A stretch of 64,000 bases of DNA, taken from assembly GCA_019322805.1 (NCBI GenBank), contig JAHWIC010000001.1:1-64000 (forward strand). Direction: 5' to 3'. This DNA is from Candidatus Woesearchaeota archaeon (GTDB taxonomy: Archaea > Nanobdellota > Nanobdellia > Woesearchaeales > JAHWIC01). Below are positions 40,866-48,966 of this stretch, piece after piece. The notes under the pieces are model-generated. The model had not been told where the DNA came from and did not search any database. It saw only the letters and a program-made list of their open reading frames with translations. A program made the position numbers and the translations under genes. Numbering within the stretch: the first letter of the stretch is position 1; each line of letters starts with the position of its first letter.

Positions 40866-42881
40866 TTATCTAGACCTTCTTCTCTTATGCAAAGGACTCT
40901 CTATCTTTTCTTCAAGAAGTTTATACAAATGCTTGTTTTTCTTTAGCTTATCAAGGTCTGCAACAAATATAATCTTATCGCCTTCAGCTAACCTGTAGTC
41001 AGGATCAGGAATCTGCTTGAAATCTTTGCCCCTGTTGACAGCAAGTATATTTGCAATATCCTTAAAGACATTATCCAGGTACCTTATACGCTTGTTTACG
41101 AACCTAGAGCCCTTTTCAATATCAAACTCCATTAACTCAAGCTCCGTTGTCTTGAATGTTATTGAGTCCATCACCCACTCAACAACATCCGGAGTAGTAA
41201 GAGCCAAAGCCATTAATTTGCCGCCAATTGCTGAGGCGGGTATAACCTCATTTGCGCCTGCTTTTTTTGCAGCGGCTATGAATTTCTCCTGGTTTATCTT
41301 TGCTATTATCCTTGCCCTCTCAGTTATAGCCCTGAGCAGGTTTATAGCAAGTATTGTTTCTGGATCATTATCAAATGCAAGCACCACAACAGAATAGTCA
41401 TGGTCTATATCAAGTTTGCTCAATATATATTTGCTTAATGGATTTGCGCCTATAACTTTAGCGGATCCTTCTATATCAAGATCAACGTGCTTGTCTGTAA
41501 CAATCGTTGCTTTTATCCCGCGAAGAATAAATTCATGCAAAATAGCCCTGCTTGTGGGGTTATAATCAAGAATGAAATATTTGAGTTTATCTGGATGAAT
41601 CTCTTCAAGCTCTGTTATATGCTTTGTCTCATAAAGATATTTCTTGGATGGTATGAATATAAAGTCCTTCTCAAGAAGGTATCGCTGCTTTCTATTGGCA
41701 ACAAAATCGCCCATAGGAATTATTGAGGTAGAGGCCTCAACAGAAACCTCTTCCACAGCCTTCTTTAAGAAGTAAGCAACCTTCTGGAAGCCGTTATAAC
41801 ATTCAAGATAACTTATCCCATCAAGGATTATGTAAGAATTCTTATGATTCATAACAAAATTTGTTATTGTTTCTAAAAGCTGCTCAATATCGTGTGGGCC
41901 TATTGATAACTCATCTGTTTCTGTGTCGGTTATAAAGACAGTAGAGGTGTGTTTTAGCTTATATTTCTCTCTTATCTCCTTGGGGTCCTGGTGTGTTATT
42001 ACAAGACCAACCTTCTTATGATATATATGGTTCAGGAATATCTCATAAGCAAGCTCAGTTGAATTAGGAGCATCAATTATGTAGTTTTTTGAAAACTCCA
42101 GCTTGTATTTCTTTGCTTCTTTGGAAAAAGCTATTTTTGCAGGCTCTTCAAGCAGGGGCTTTAAGGTCAGGAATTTGTACTTGACAATCCCAATAGCAAG
42201 GAATATTGACATAAGCAAAGTAAGGATGTGGTTATGGGGCGGCAATACAACTCCAAACTGGGGAAGGATTATCCCAGTAGGGATTCCCACTACAATAGGT
42301 ATTGAGGTCCCTACTATGAAGTATTTAAGCTGTGCCTTAAGGTCAGCAAGTTTTGTTCTTGCATACTTTGAAACAAAAACACCAAGGCCGTATACAAGGG
42401 GGATTATCTGATATACAAAAAAGAATTTGTTATAGATTGGGCCAAAGTCATATGACCAAAAAAATATATTAACAGCGCCCTCAGGCAGGATAAGGCCTTT
42501 TATGAAGAAATGAGAAAACCAGAGAGATAAGACCAATATAACCATCGGCGTATACCACAAGAATATGCCTAGATCGGACTTAGTAATAATATTCTTTCTT
42601 CTAAGATAAACCCAGCAAAAATGAGGCAGTAAGAATAATGATATAACATAGCCGCTATAAGAAAGCCTGCCCCAGAAAAGCGCTACTGAATAAGAAGATG
42701 TGAGCCATAACATCGCTTTGCCTAGATCCCAAATGCCCTGGCTTAGAAACAATAACGCAAAGAATATATTTGCTCTTGCCTTCTTATTCCTTGAATATAT
42801 GTAAACTGATAAAATGACCTTTATAATGCCAGCTAAAAAAGCCAATAATAATATTATGATGTTTTGCATTGCACTGGGCAT
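40866..42881 (-). CDS. Seven-helix membrane protein with DUF835-like and RCK domains
   Basis: The 671-residue protein has three parts. Residues 1-225 form about seven hydrophobic helices, resembling the 7TM input domain of some sensor kinases. Residues 235-410 resemble archaeal DUF835 (YIIDAPNSTELAYEIF, then VGLVITHQDPKEIREKYKL). Residues 430-670 form an RCK domain: a Rossmann TrkA-N core (KYFILDYNPTSRAIL, then VIGANPLSK, then SVVVLAFDNDPETILAINLLR) and a TrkA-C domain. No kinase or pore is present. It follows the pore-RCK gene by one base, so it probably regulates that channel through RCK-RCK contact; this is inference. Confidence 0.72.
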   Translation of the reverse strand: MPSAMQNIIILLLAFLAGIIKVILSVYIYSRNKKARANIFFALLFLSQGIWDLGKAMLWLTSSYSVALFWGRLSYSGYVISLFLLPHFCWVYLRRKNIITKSDLGIFLWYTPMVILVLSLWFSHFFIKGLILPEGAVNIFFWSYDFGPIYNKFFFVYQIIPLVYGLGVFVSKYARTKLADLKAQLKYFIVGTSIPIVVGIPTGIILPQFGVVLPPHNHILTLLMSIFLAIGIVKYKFLTLKPLLEEPAKIAFSKEAKKYKLEFSKNYIIDAPNSTELAYEIFLNHIYHKKVGLVITHQDPKEIREKYKLKHTSTVFITDTETDELSIGPHDIEQLLETITNFVMNHKNSYIILDGISYLECYNGFQKVAYFLKKAVEEVSVEASTSIIPMGDFVANRKQRYLLEKDFIFIPSKKYLYETKHITELEEIHPDKLKYFILDYNPTSRAILHEFILRGIKATIVTDKHVDLDIEGSAKVIGANPLSKYILSKLDIDHDYSVVVLAFDNDPETILAINLLRAITERARIIAKINQEKFIAAAKKAGANEVIPASAIGGKLMALALTTPDVVEWVMDSITFKTTELELMEFDIEKGSRFVNKRIRYLDNVFKDIANILAVNRGKDFKQIPDPDYRLAEGDKIIFVADLDKLKKNKHLYKLLEEKIESPLHKRRRSR

Positions 42882-42882
42882 T

Positions 42883-43911
42883 TTAATCCAATAACCTCTT
42901 TTTCGGGATTGTCATAAGCACTAATCTATCGCCAGATTTAAGCACATACTCATCTAAAGGAAACTTCTCAAAGCCCTTATGGGTAACAAAGCCAATTATC
43001 TTTGCATTGTGCATTAGCTTTGATGCTTCTGCAATAGTTTTTTGGTGCAGCATAGACTCTTTAGTTACCTGATATTCTATGAACTCCTCCTCAGCAGCTG
43101 AGGTTGTTGCATTTAGAACCCATTTAACAACATACGGCTCCTCAGTTGCGATTGATAAAAGCCTTCCAGCAATAGCTGATGGTGAAACAACCTGGTCAGC
43201 TCCTGCATGCTCTGCAAGATTTACATGCTCATAGTTATTTATCTTAGCAACAACATTAACCCACGGATTGAGCTGCCTTATAAGATGCAGGGTTAAAAGC
43301 ACATCTGAGTCATTTTCCATGCATAATATCGCATTCCTTGTGTTCTTTATGTTTGCTTTTTCAAGAACTAATGCGTCTTTGGGGTCGCCTTTTATGTATT
43401 GTACGTTACGTTCGATTATGCCTGGACTTTCTTTAGGGTCTATTATTATGATATGGTGCTGGTTATTCTGTATCTGCCTGTAAACTGATTCGCTTAGCTC
43501 ATTCCAGCCGCATATAACATAATCTACTTTTTTTCTTGTTCTGTTTATGCCAAATACATCGCGCAGGTTTGTTGAGATGATACGCTGGGTTATTCTGGTA
43601 AGGATAAATCCCAGGAAGCTGACACCAAGAGCCATAGCAAACATGGCTACCATCTTCCCCCTATGCGTTATGGGAACATAATCCCCATAGCCGGTTGTGG
43701 TAGAAGTTGTTACAAGCCAATACATGGCTTCAAAAAACGGATTTTTCCCTTCCCGCATAAATTGATCATGCACTTCTGTGTTCTCAATGAATTCTGTCCT
43801 GGCAAACAGGAAAACAAATGACACAAGAAGCAGGATAAAGACAATAACCATAGGATTAATATTCCTTATACTTCTTAGTACATTAATCACCCCTTTTTTT
43901 GTCTCGACCAT
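42883..43911 (-). CDS. MthK-like potassium channel: pore domain plus RCK
   Basis: From ATG 43911 the protein has 342 residues. Two helices (about residues 20-38 and 93-115) flank a pore loop with the K-selective filter TTTGYGDYV near residues 74-82. An RCK domain follows: VDYVICGWNELSESVYRQ, then IIIIDPKESPGIIERNVQYIKGDP, then ILCMENDSDVLLTLHLIR, closing with a TrkA-C region. The ICGW-x-E start is the MthK form. The open frame continues upstream to 43950, overlapping the voltage-sensor gene by 37 bases and joined to it by a slippery heptamer. Ligand gating by calcium or another ion is inference. Confidence 0.93.
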   Translation of the reverse strand: MVETKKGVINVLRSIRNINPMVIVFILLLVSFVFLFARTEFIENTEVHDQFMREGKNPFFEAMYWLVTTSTTTGYGDYVPITHRGKMVAMFAMALGVSFLGFILTRITQRIISTNLRDVFGINRTRKKVDYVICGWNELSESVYRQIQNNQHHIIIIDPKESPGIIERNVQYIKGDPKDALVLEKANIKNTRNAILCMENDSDVLLTLHLIRQLNPWVNVVAKINNYEHVNLAEHAGADQVVSPSAIAGRLLSIATEEPYVVKWVLNATTSAAEEEFIEYQVTKESMLHQKTIAEASKLMHNAKIIGFVTHKGFEKFPLDEYVLKSGDRLVLMTIPKKRLLD

Positions 43912-43913
43912 TT

Positions 43914-43941
43914 TTATCTCTTTTTTCCTAAAAAGTGCCTC
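43914..43941 (-). other. Candidate programmed -1 frameshift site A_AAA_AAG
   Basis: On the minus strand the voltage-sensor frame reads GGA AAA AAG AGA TAA (43928-43914). A AAA AAG is the strongest bacterial-type -1 slippery heptamer and is in the correct frame. GAGG lies about 11 bases upstream, at the spacing of the Shine-Dalgarno-like stimulator of dnaX. After slippage, translation continues in the frame of the pore gene (AAA AAA GAG ATA AAA ATG), joining S4 to S5. Confidence 0.55.
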
Positions 43942-44597
43942 AAACGCCATAACCTGACTAATCTTGGCATTCTTGCAGCAATCCTTCCTGTCCTTGCTAC
44001 TCTAGCGCTTCTTGATAATCTTGCAGCTTTTGTCGCTTTCTCTGCTTCAGCTACTCTAGCGATTCTTTCGCCCTCTTTGACAAGCTTCTCACTCTCTTTA
44101 GCGATTCTTTCACCTTCAACTAATGCCCTTTCTGTTTCAGTCGCAACATGGGTTACTTCCTGACCAAGGCCAATCTCTCCAGCTAAGCCTGCCACCTCAG
44201 TGCCTCTAAAAAACAAGCCAACTGGCGTTACAGCTATGATATCCAAAAAATATTTTTTTATAAACCTGCCAAAAGTGGCGCTTTTGAAAAAATTAAAGTA
44301 AAGGTCGATTACGAAAAATGTGATTATAATTTGATCAAGGATTAATACATGGGTATGATAATGGTGCATAAACTCCTCGACCTCAACTAAGAAATGGGTT
44401 TCGTGCCCAATCATCTTTGCTATAAGGCTGTTTATGCCTCCTGAGAATTCTCCAATTATGATGAAAAGAAGCAACAGAACAAGCCATGGAATTGCCTTTT
44501 TTACGAATTTTTCAATCTTTTCAAAATGAGCTAGGTTGTAGTCATTAACTCTCCTCTTCCATCTAGGTAATTTCTCCTTCTTACTCTTTTTTTTCAT
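43914..44597 (-). CDS. Voltage-sensor-like membrane protein (S1-S4) with an amphipathic insert
   Basis: From ATG 44597 the protein has 227 residues: S1 at about 37-52, S2 with VLILDQIIITFFVIDLYFNF at 88-107, S3 with YFLDIIAVTPVGLFF at 121-135, then a 60-residue insert of ERIA-type heptads, then a positively charged S4-like helix (R at about every third residue in RVARTGRIAARMPRLVRLW) near 198-220. The order matches ion-transport voltage sensors. Its reading frame ends in GGA AAA AAG AGA TAA, 2 bases before the pore gene ATG, with a -1 slippery heptamer at 43926-43920. Confidence 0.75.
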   Translation of the reverse strand: MKKKSKKEKLPRWKRRVNDYNLAHFEKIEKFVKKAIPWLVLLLLFIIIGEFSGGINSLIAKMIGHETHFLVEVEEFMHHYHTHVLILDQIIITFFVIDLYFNFFKSATFGRFIKKYFLDIIAVTPVGLFFRGTEVAGLAGEIGLGQEVTHVATETERALVEGERIAKESEKLVKEGERIARVAEAEKATKAARLSRSARVARTGRIAARMPRLVRLWRLRHFLGKKR

Positions 44598-44679
44598 CTG
44601 TGTTAACTTTGGTCTACAGAGTATATAAAAGTTTTTGTTTTTGATAATATTTAAATAGATTAGATTAAATAACAAACTT

Positions 44680-45315
44680 ATGAACAAAATAGTGCTATTG
44701 GTTGTACTTCTTATGTGTGCGGGGTGTGCTGCTCAAAATGCAAATATAACTGAAGGAGATGAAATAAAACTTCCGAATCCGACATATGATGGTGCTGTTT
44801 CCCTAGAAAAAACCCTTTCTGAGCGTAAATCCGAGCGTTCATTTACAGCTGAGCCATTAAGCCTGAACGAAATTTCACAGCTTCTTTGGGCTAGCCAAGG
44901 TATTGACGCTGTAACAGGAGCAACCAGGACAGCACCATCAGCAGGTGCATTGCATCCATTAGAGATTTATTTTATTATAACAAAGCAAGGAGACTTAGAG
45001 CCCGGCGTTTATCATTACAGTCCAAGCAGCCATACAATAAAGAAGGTTGCTGATGCAGCTGAAAGATTAGCGTATGATGCTCCAATGTATCTTGTTTTTA
45101 CAGCTGTTTATGAAAGGACAACCAGAAAGTACGGCGCTAGAGGGGAAAGATATGTGCATATTGAAGCAGGGCATGCTGCTCAGAATGTTCATCTACAGGC
45201 TATTAGTTTAGGGCTTAAAACAGTTCCTGTTGGGGCTTTTGATGACGATTATGTTAGTGGATTATTGGGTTTAGATGAAGAGGCTCCGCTTTATGTAGTG
45301 GTTGTCGGTAAATAA
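44680..45315 (+). CDS. SagB-type nitroreductase-family lipoprotein
   Basis: The 211-residue protein begins MNKIVLLVVLLMCAGC, a lipoprotein signal with lipobox cysteine at 16. The rest is a flavin nitroreductase fold of the SagB branch: LSERKSERSFTAEPLSLNEISQLLWASQG, then TAPSAGALHPLEIYFI, then GHAAQNVHLQAISLGLKTVPVGAF. These segments bind FMN. Surface anchoring is unusual for a family that normally works in the cytoplasm. A TATA box at 44650-44657 gives a leaderless start. The substrate is unknown; an azole-forming role as in SagB has no partner here. Confidence 0.84.
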   Translation: MNKIVLLVVLLMCAGCAAQNANITEGDEIKLPNPTYDGAVSLEKTLSERKSERSFTAEPLSLNEISQLLWASQGIDAVTGATRTAPSAGALHPLEIYFIITKQGDLEPGVYHYSPSSHTIKKVADAAERLAYDAPMYLVFTAVYERTTRKYGARGERYVHIEAGHAAQNVHLQAISLGLKTVPVGAFDDDYVSGLLGLDEEAPLYVVVVGK

Positions 45316-45416
45316 TTTATTCTCTACAGTAAAGTTTTTCTGTTAAGCCAACTTTCCAACATTCATTAAAATCAATATTAAAAACCATTTTCAAAAAATC
45401 AATTAAAAAATAAAAA

Positions 45417-45632
45417 TAAATCTGATTTTGCTTTATTCTCTTATTGAAAGCAAAAATCATCTTCTGCACCTCCTTTATAGTCTGGCTTAAAGGGAAGAAA
45501 GCAGATGAAAATTTAGTAAACGCAACTATTTTATGAAAGATTGCGTTTACTATTTAGTAAGCGAAACTATTGATTATATAGTTTCGCTTACTATAACCTT
45601 TATCGTAGTTGTGAAAGGAATTTTCAGATTTA
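45417..45632. repeat. Family I cloverleaf palindromic element, copy C with extra hairpins
   Basis: Outer stem taaatctga (45417-45425) pairs with tcagattta (45624-45632). Arm 1 is gattttgcttt/aaagcaaaaatc (45424-45434 and 45447-45458). Arm 2 is a bulged tcatcttctgc/gcagatga. Arm 3 has lost part of its left strand, where a block with two long hairpins sits: tagtaaacgcaa/ttgcgtttacta (45514-45525 and 45541-45552) and tagtaagcgaaactat/atagtttcgcttacta (45555-45570 and 45578-45593). Confidence 0.9.
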
Positions 45633-45740
45633 AATATTATTCATTGATTATTTTTTATTGTTCTGATTAATTATTATTTTACACTTCCAAAAGATTTAAA
45701 TAGTATTGGATGTGATATCCAATTTAGGGGTTGGAGATTT

Positions 45741-48700
45741 ATGTTAGCAGTATTAGGAAACAATATAAAAGCTGTAAAAACCGGTGATTTGTTTTTATTT
45801 GGAGTTCATCCTAGAGGTATTGCTTTTGATGGTTCTGGATTTGAAAGAGAGCCTGCAAATGAGCTGAAGAAGCATGAAGATGCTGCACAGAATATTGCGA
45901 GAGAAGAAAGTAAAAGCCTTGAAACAAGGGTTCTAATTCATAGTTTACCTCCAAGTAGTCTTGCAAGGAGCGTTATAGCAGAAGCTTATCAAGGAGCTGT
46001 TGACCCTGGTTGTATCAAAGATTATCCAATAACTTCGACTGCATCACGAAGCACTGCAATACAAACTGATTATACGATCCTGCACCATACAGATATGAAA
46101 CCAGTTTCAAGTTCTACATCAACCAATAGTGCTGGAAATATAACTTATGTCCACTATGCCGGCTTTAGTAAAGTTGTAAGTGCGTATCAGGTTGAGCATA
46201 CGTATGGATCTGTCCAAAATGAGGAAGCTGCTGATGATTATGCTCCTCCTGCTAAGACAAATGAATATCCCAGAATACTGTATACTGCAGAAACAGGCAA
46301 CCAAACCGCATACAGAGCAGAAGTTAACATAGATTATGGTGCTTCTTCAGTAAATTATGAAAGACTTGCCCCAGAAACTATGACTGTTCCTATGATTAAG
46401 GCAGATACGCTGGAAGAGAATGCCTATACTTCTTCAGCAAATGATTCCTTTGTTTTTGAAGCAAGATTAACTGAGTTAGCTAGACCCATTATAAAAGAAG
46501 TCTATCACTCAAGCAGTAATTCAAATCCTATTCCCAAAGAACCGGAATCTGTTAAATTAAATTATGATTTTCAGGATACTTTTGTTCCTAAACTGGAGGA
46601 ATCTGTTTTTGCCAGGGAGCTGGACACCTATCGAGATGCATCTAATGAAAATGCACAAGATTCTAGTTATAGACTGCCAGAACCGATAGCCCCTGATGCA
46701 AGGCTGGAAGTTAGAAATGCTGAACTGCCATTGATGCCGACTAAGAGCGCAGAGACATCTCAACCTAGATTAGATGAAAGCAGTTATACAAACAGCCAGA
46801 ATATCGCATTGGATAACCAGACCACACAACCAGATATTCGAGTGCAAAACAATTTAGAAACTCGAAATTACTCTCAAACCAGAACAGAAGGTTATGAAAC
46901 TTTTGAGGTTAATGCAGCACAGGACAATAAAGCACCCGCGATATCATTTACAGAGCCTATGCAAACTTCATATTCAAGGGTTGAATATTTTGAGGTTGTA
47001 CAGCTAAGGCTGGATTCCCAGACAAATACAACAGAAAAACCAGAGCAATTAGCAGAGCCTGATGCCAGGCTTAACTATCAGCTAAACACGCAGGGCCGTA
47101 CTACGAACACGAACCACAGCTTGGATGTTGAATTCTTTCTTGGATTAACACCGCAAACAGAATACAAGGAAAATAGTGATGGTAAAGTAGAGGTTGGGGA
47201 AACATCACAATTATATGCAAGATTTGATTATAAAATTGAGTCAAGAAATCTAGCCGCATCTGCTACTACAACAAGGACAGAAGCTAAGGATGCTTATCAA
47301 GCTGCAGAACAGCCATCAACCCAGCTTGAAAACGAGGTTAAGGTTGAATCAGAATCATTGGTTGCTCCTCGAGAATTAAGTCAGGGAACAGAAACTGTTA
47401 GTGATGATGTAAGTACGGCAGTAAGTTACGATTTCAAGGGCAGGGAGCCAAGAAGAGAGAATTATTCTCAATTAGAATCAAGGATTGAACCATTACAAGC
47501 TGAGAAAGAGAGAAAGAAATGTATGAATGCGGATGCAAGGGTTGATGCTCTTGAGAAAATCTTAGATTTTGAAGAAAAGACTGCCGAATATATGCGCAAT
47601 GATGAGGAAAAGAAACTATGTGCAGTCAAGCTTGAGGATGGCGCTGATGTTTATTCTGCTTTAGGTGGGCCAATTGATGTTAATGCTGTTATTGATCAAA
47701 TAAAAGACAAGTTAGCAAAATCAGGGCAAGATAAGTATACTATTGGTTTAAGAGGGGCTGATGGAAAGGATATATCTGCTTCAATGCAGCTTGATGCTGA
47801 CGATGTTCTTGCAGTTGTTTATCATGTTCTCGTTGAGCAGAAAGGACTAATGCCTGATCTAAGGCTTCAATATAATATTGATAGGAAAAGCACTGTTGAA
47901 AAAGGGGTTGGAGTTAATTTTAATGGCTTATTAGCAGATGATGGGGGCATAGAATACCTGATTCAATTTGTGGAGACAAATGAAGAAGGAGAAGTCATCA
48001 GTAGATTCAATCCCGGTGATTCTGAACTAACAATTGACCAGATGAAAGCAGACCCCAGGTATAAGATTGATTTAGTAAGGGTTGTTCCTGCTAACATTGA
48101 GAAGAGCAAGTATCCTTGCGGTGGAGCAGATAGAGATTCATATCATGTTAGAAAGCTTGATGAAGTAAATGACCCGGCTAAAAGGTACTTAGGTGATGGT
48201 GTTTATGCTCCTGAATTGAATTTAATCCGGGATGGAAAAGGACGGGCTGTGAGGCATGCTTATGTTGTTGGAAAGCCATTTATGGTTGAGGCTGATGATA
48301 TTGCAGATAATTCTCAGGTAACTTATAATGGCTTAGACGGAGATATGAAGGAAACACCAGTTGAGTTAACATCAAATCATTTATTGGCTATTGCCGGAAG
48401 AAAGGTGTTTGAAGATAACAGCTCTGAGGTTGTATACAAGAAAGAATCCTTTACACTTGAAGATGGAGCTGAAAGAAGCCAAGGCATAAGCTATATTTAT
48501 GACGCAAAAGGTTTGAAGGACGGGTACAAGAACGAGATATTCAAGAAAGCGAAAATGGCTAATATTGGCGTTTATTTGTTTGAGGTTGACCCTTCAACAG
48601 GCAAGATAAGTGACGAAGCCGGTTACAGGGCTGATGGACTGCAGTTTGTTCCTGTGGCTGGAAAGGTTTATGTTGCTGTTATTGGTGAAGGCAACAGGTT

Positions 48701-48764
48701 TGATGCAAATGAGCTTGTAGTTCCCAAAGAACTCATGCCAACTGAATATGCTGTTTCTAGATAA
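45741..48764 (+). CDS. Giant 1007-residue protein with degenerate repeats, unknown function
   Basis: The gene starts at ATG 45741 with GGGGTTGGAGA upstream and a TATA box at 45695-45702. No signal peptide or membrane helix is visible. Residues about 100-590 are rich in Asn, Thr, Ser, Gln and Glu and contain many loose repeats of the form P-x-A-R-L-x-Y-x-L (for example EPDARLNYQL, APDARLEVRN, QLYARFDYKIESRN, VKLNYDFQD), which look like beta strands of a fibrous or solenoid protein. Residues about 600-1007 look globular. I recognise no family. It may be a structural or adhesin-like protein, but its export route is unclear. Confidence 0.6.
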   Translation: MLAVLGNNIKAVKTGDLFLFGVHPRGIAFDGSGFEREPANELKKHEDAAQNIAREESKSLETRVLIHSLPPSSLARSVIAEAYQGAVDPGCIKDYPITSTASRSTAIQTDYTILHHTDMKPVSSSTSTNSAGNITYVHYAGFSKVVSAYQVEHTYGSVQNEEAADDYAPPAKTNEYPRILYTAETGNQTAYRAEVNIDYGASSVNYERLAPETMTVPMIKADTLEENAYTSSANDSFVFEARLTELARPIIKEVYHSSSNSNPIPKEPESVKLNYDFQDTFVPKLEESVFARELDTYRDASNENAQDSSYRLPEPIAPDARLEVRNAELPLMPTKSAETSQPRLDESSYTNSQNIALDNQTTQPDIRVQNNLETRNYSQTRTEGYETFEVNAAQDNKAPAISFTEPMQTSYSRVEYFEVVQLRLDSQTNTTEKPEQLAEPDARLNYQLNTQGRTTNTNHSLDVEFFLGLTPQTEYKENSDGKVEVGETSQLYARFDYKIESRNLAASATTTRTEAKDAYQAAEQPSTQLENEVKVESESLVAPRELSQGTETVSDDVSTAVSYDFKGREPRRENYSQLESRIEPLQAEKERKKCMNADARVDALEKILDFEEKTAEYMRNDEEKKLCAVKLEDGADVYSALGGPIDVNAVIDQIKDKLAKSGQDKYTIGLRGADGKDISASMQLDADDVLAVVYHVLVEQKGLMPDLRLQYNIDRKSTVEKGVGVNFNGLLADDGGIEYLIQFVETNEEGEVISRFNPGDSELTIDQMKADPRYKIDLVRVVPANIEKSKYPCGGADRDSYHVRKLDEVNDPAKRYLGDGVYAPELNLIRDGKGRAVRHAYVVGKPFMVEADDIADNSQVTYNGLDGDMKETPVELTSNHLLAIAGRKVFEDNSSEVVYKKESFTLEDGAERSQGISYIYDAKGLKDGYKNEIFKKAKMANIGVYLFEVDPSTGKISDEAGYRADGLQFVPVAGKVYVAVIGEGNRFDANELVVPKELMPTEYAVSR

Positions 48765-48765
48765 C

Positions 48766-48849
48766 AAAAACTTGCTAATAATTTATAGCTCGCCTATCCT
48801 CGCCCTAAAGGCGAGGTATTACGGCTCGTATTTTAGTTAGCAAGTTTTT
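48766..48849. repeat. Long inverted repeat 1 after the giant gene
   Basis: aaaaacttgctaa (48766-48778) pairs perfectly with ttagcaagttttt (48837-48849). An inner hairpin cctcgcc/ggcgagg (48798-48804 and 48810-48816) stands inside. It starts two bases after the stop codon and may terminate transcription. Confidence 0.8.
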
Positions 48850-48852
48850 GGA

Positions 48853-48928
48853 ATTACAAATTCGAGCTGAATACCTTTCCTTTTAAGTGAAGGATGAAGG
48901 CTCGAACAGCTTCGCTCGAATTTGTAAT
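48853..48928. repeat. Long inverted repeat 2 before alaS
   Basis: attacaaattcgagc (48853-48867) pairs perfectly with gctcgaatttgtaat (48914-48928), a 15-bp stem with further pairing of cctt and aagg words in the loop. It follows repeat 1 by three bases. The alaS TATA box (48939-48945) starts ten bases later. Confidence 0.8.
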
Positions 48929-48966
48929 AAGAAAATTATTTAAACAAACCTTAGTTAAGCTTAGCT

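Noticed and set aside
43912..43950. An upstream ATG at 43950 for the pore gene
   Set aside because: It overlaps the voltage-sensor gene. ATG 43911 directly after the stop is better for independent translation; the upstream frame is better explained as the frameshift landing zone.
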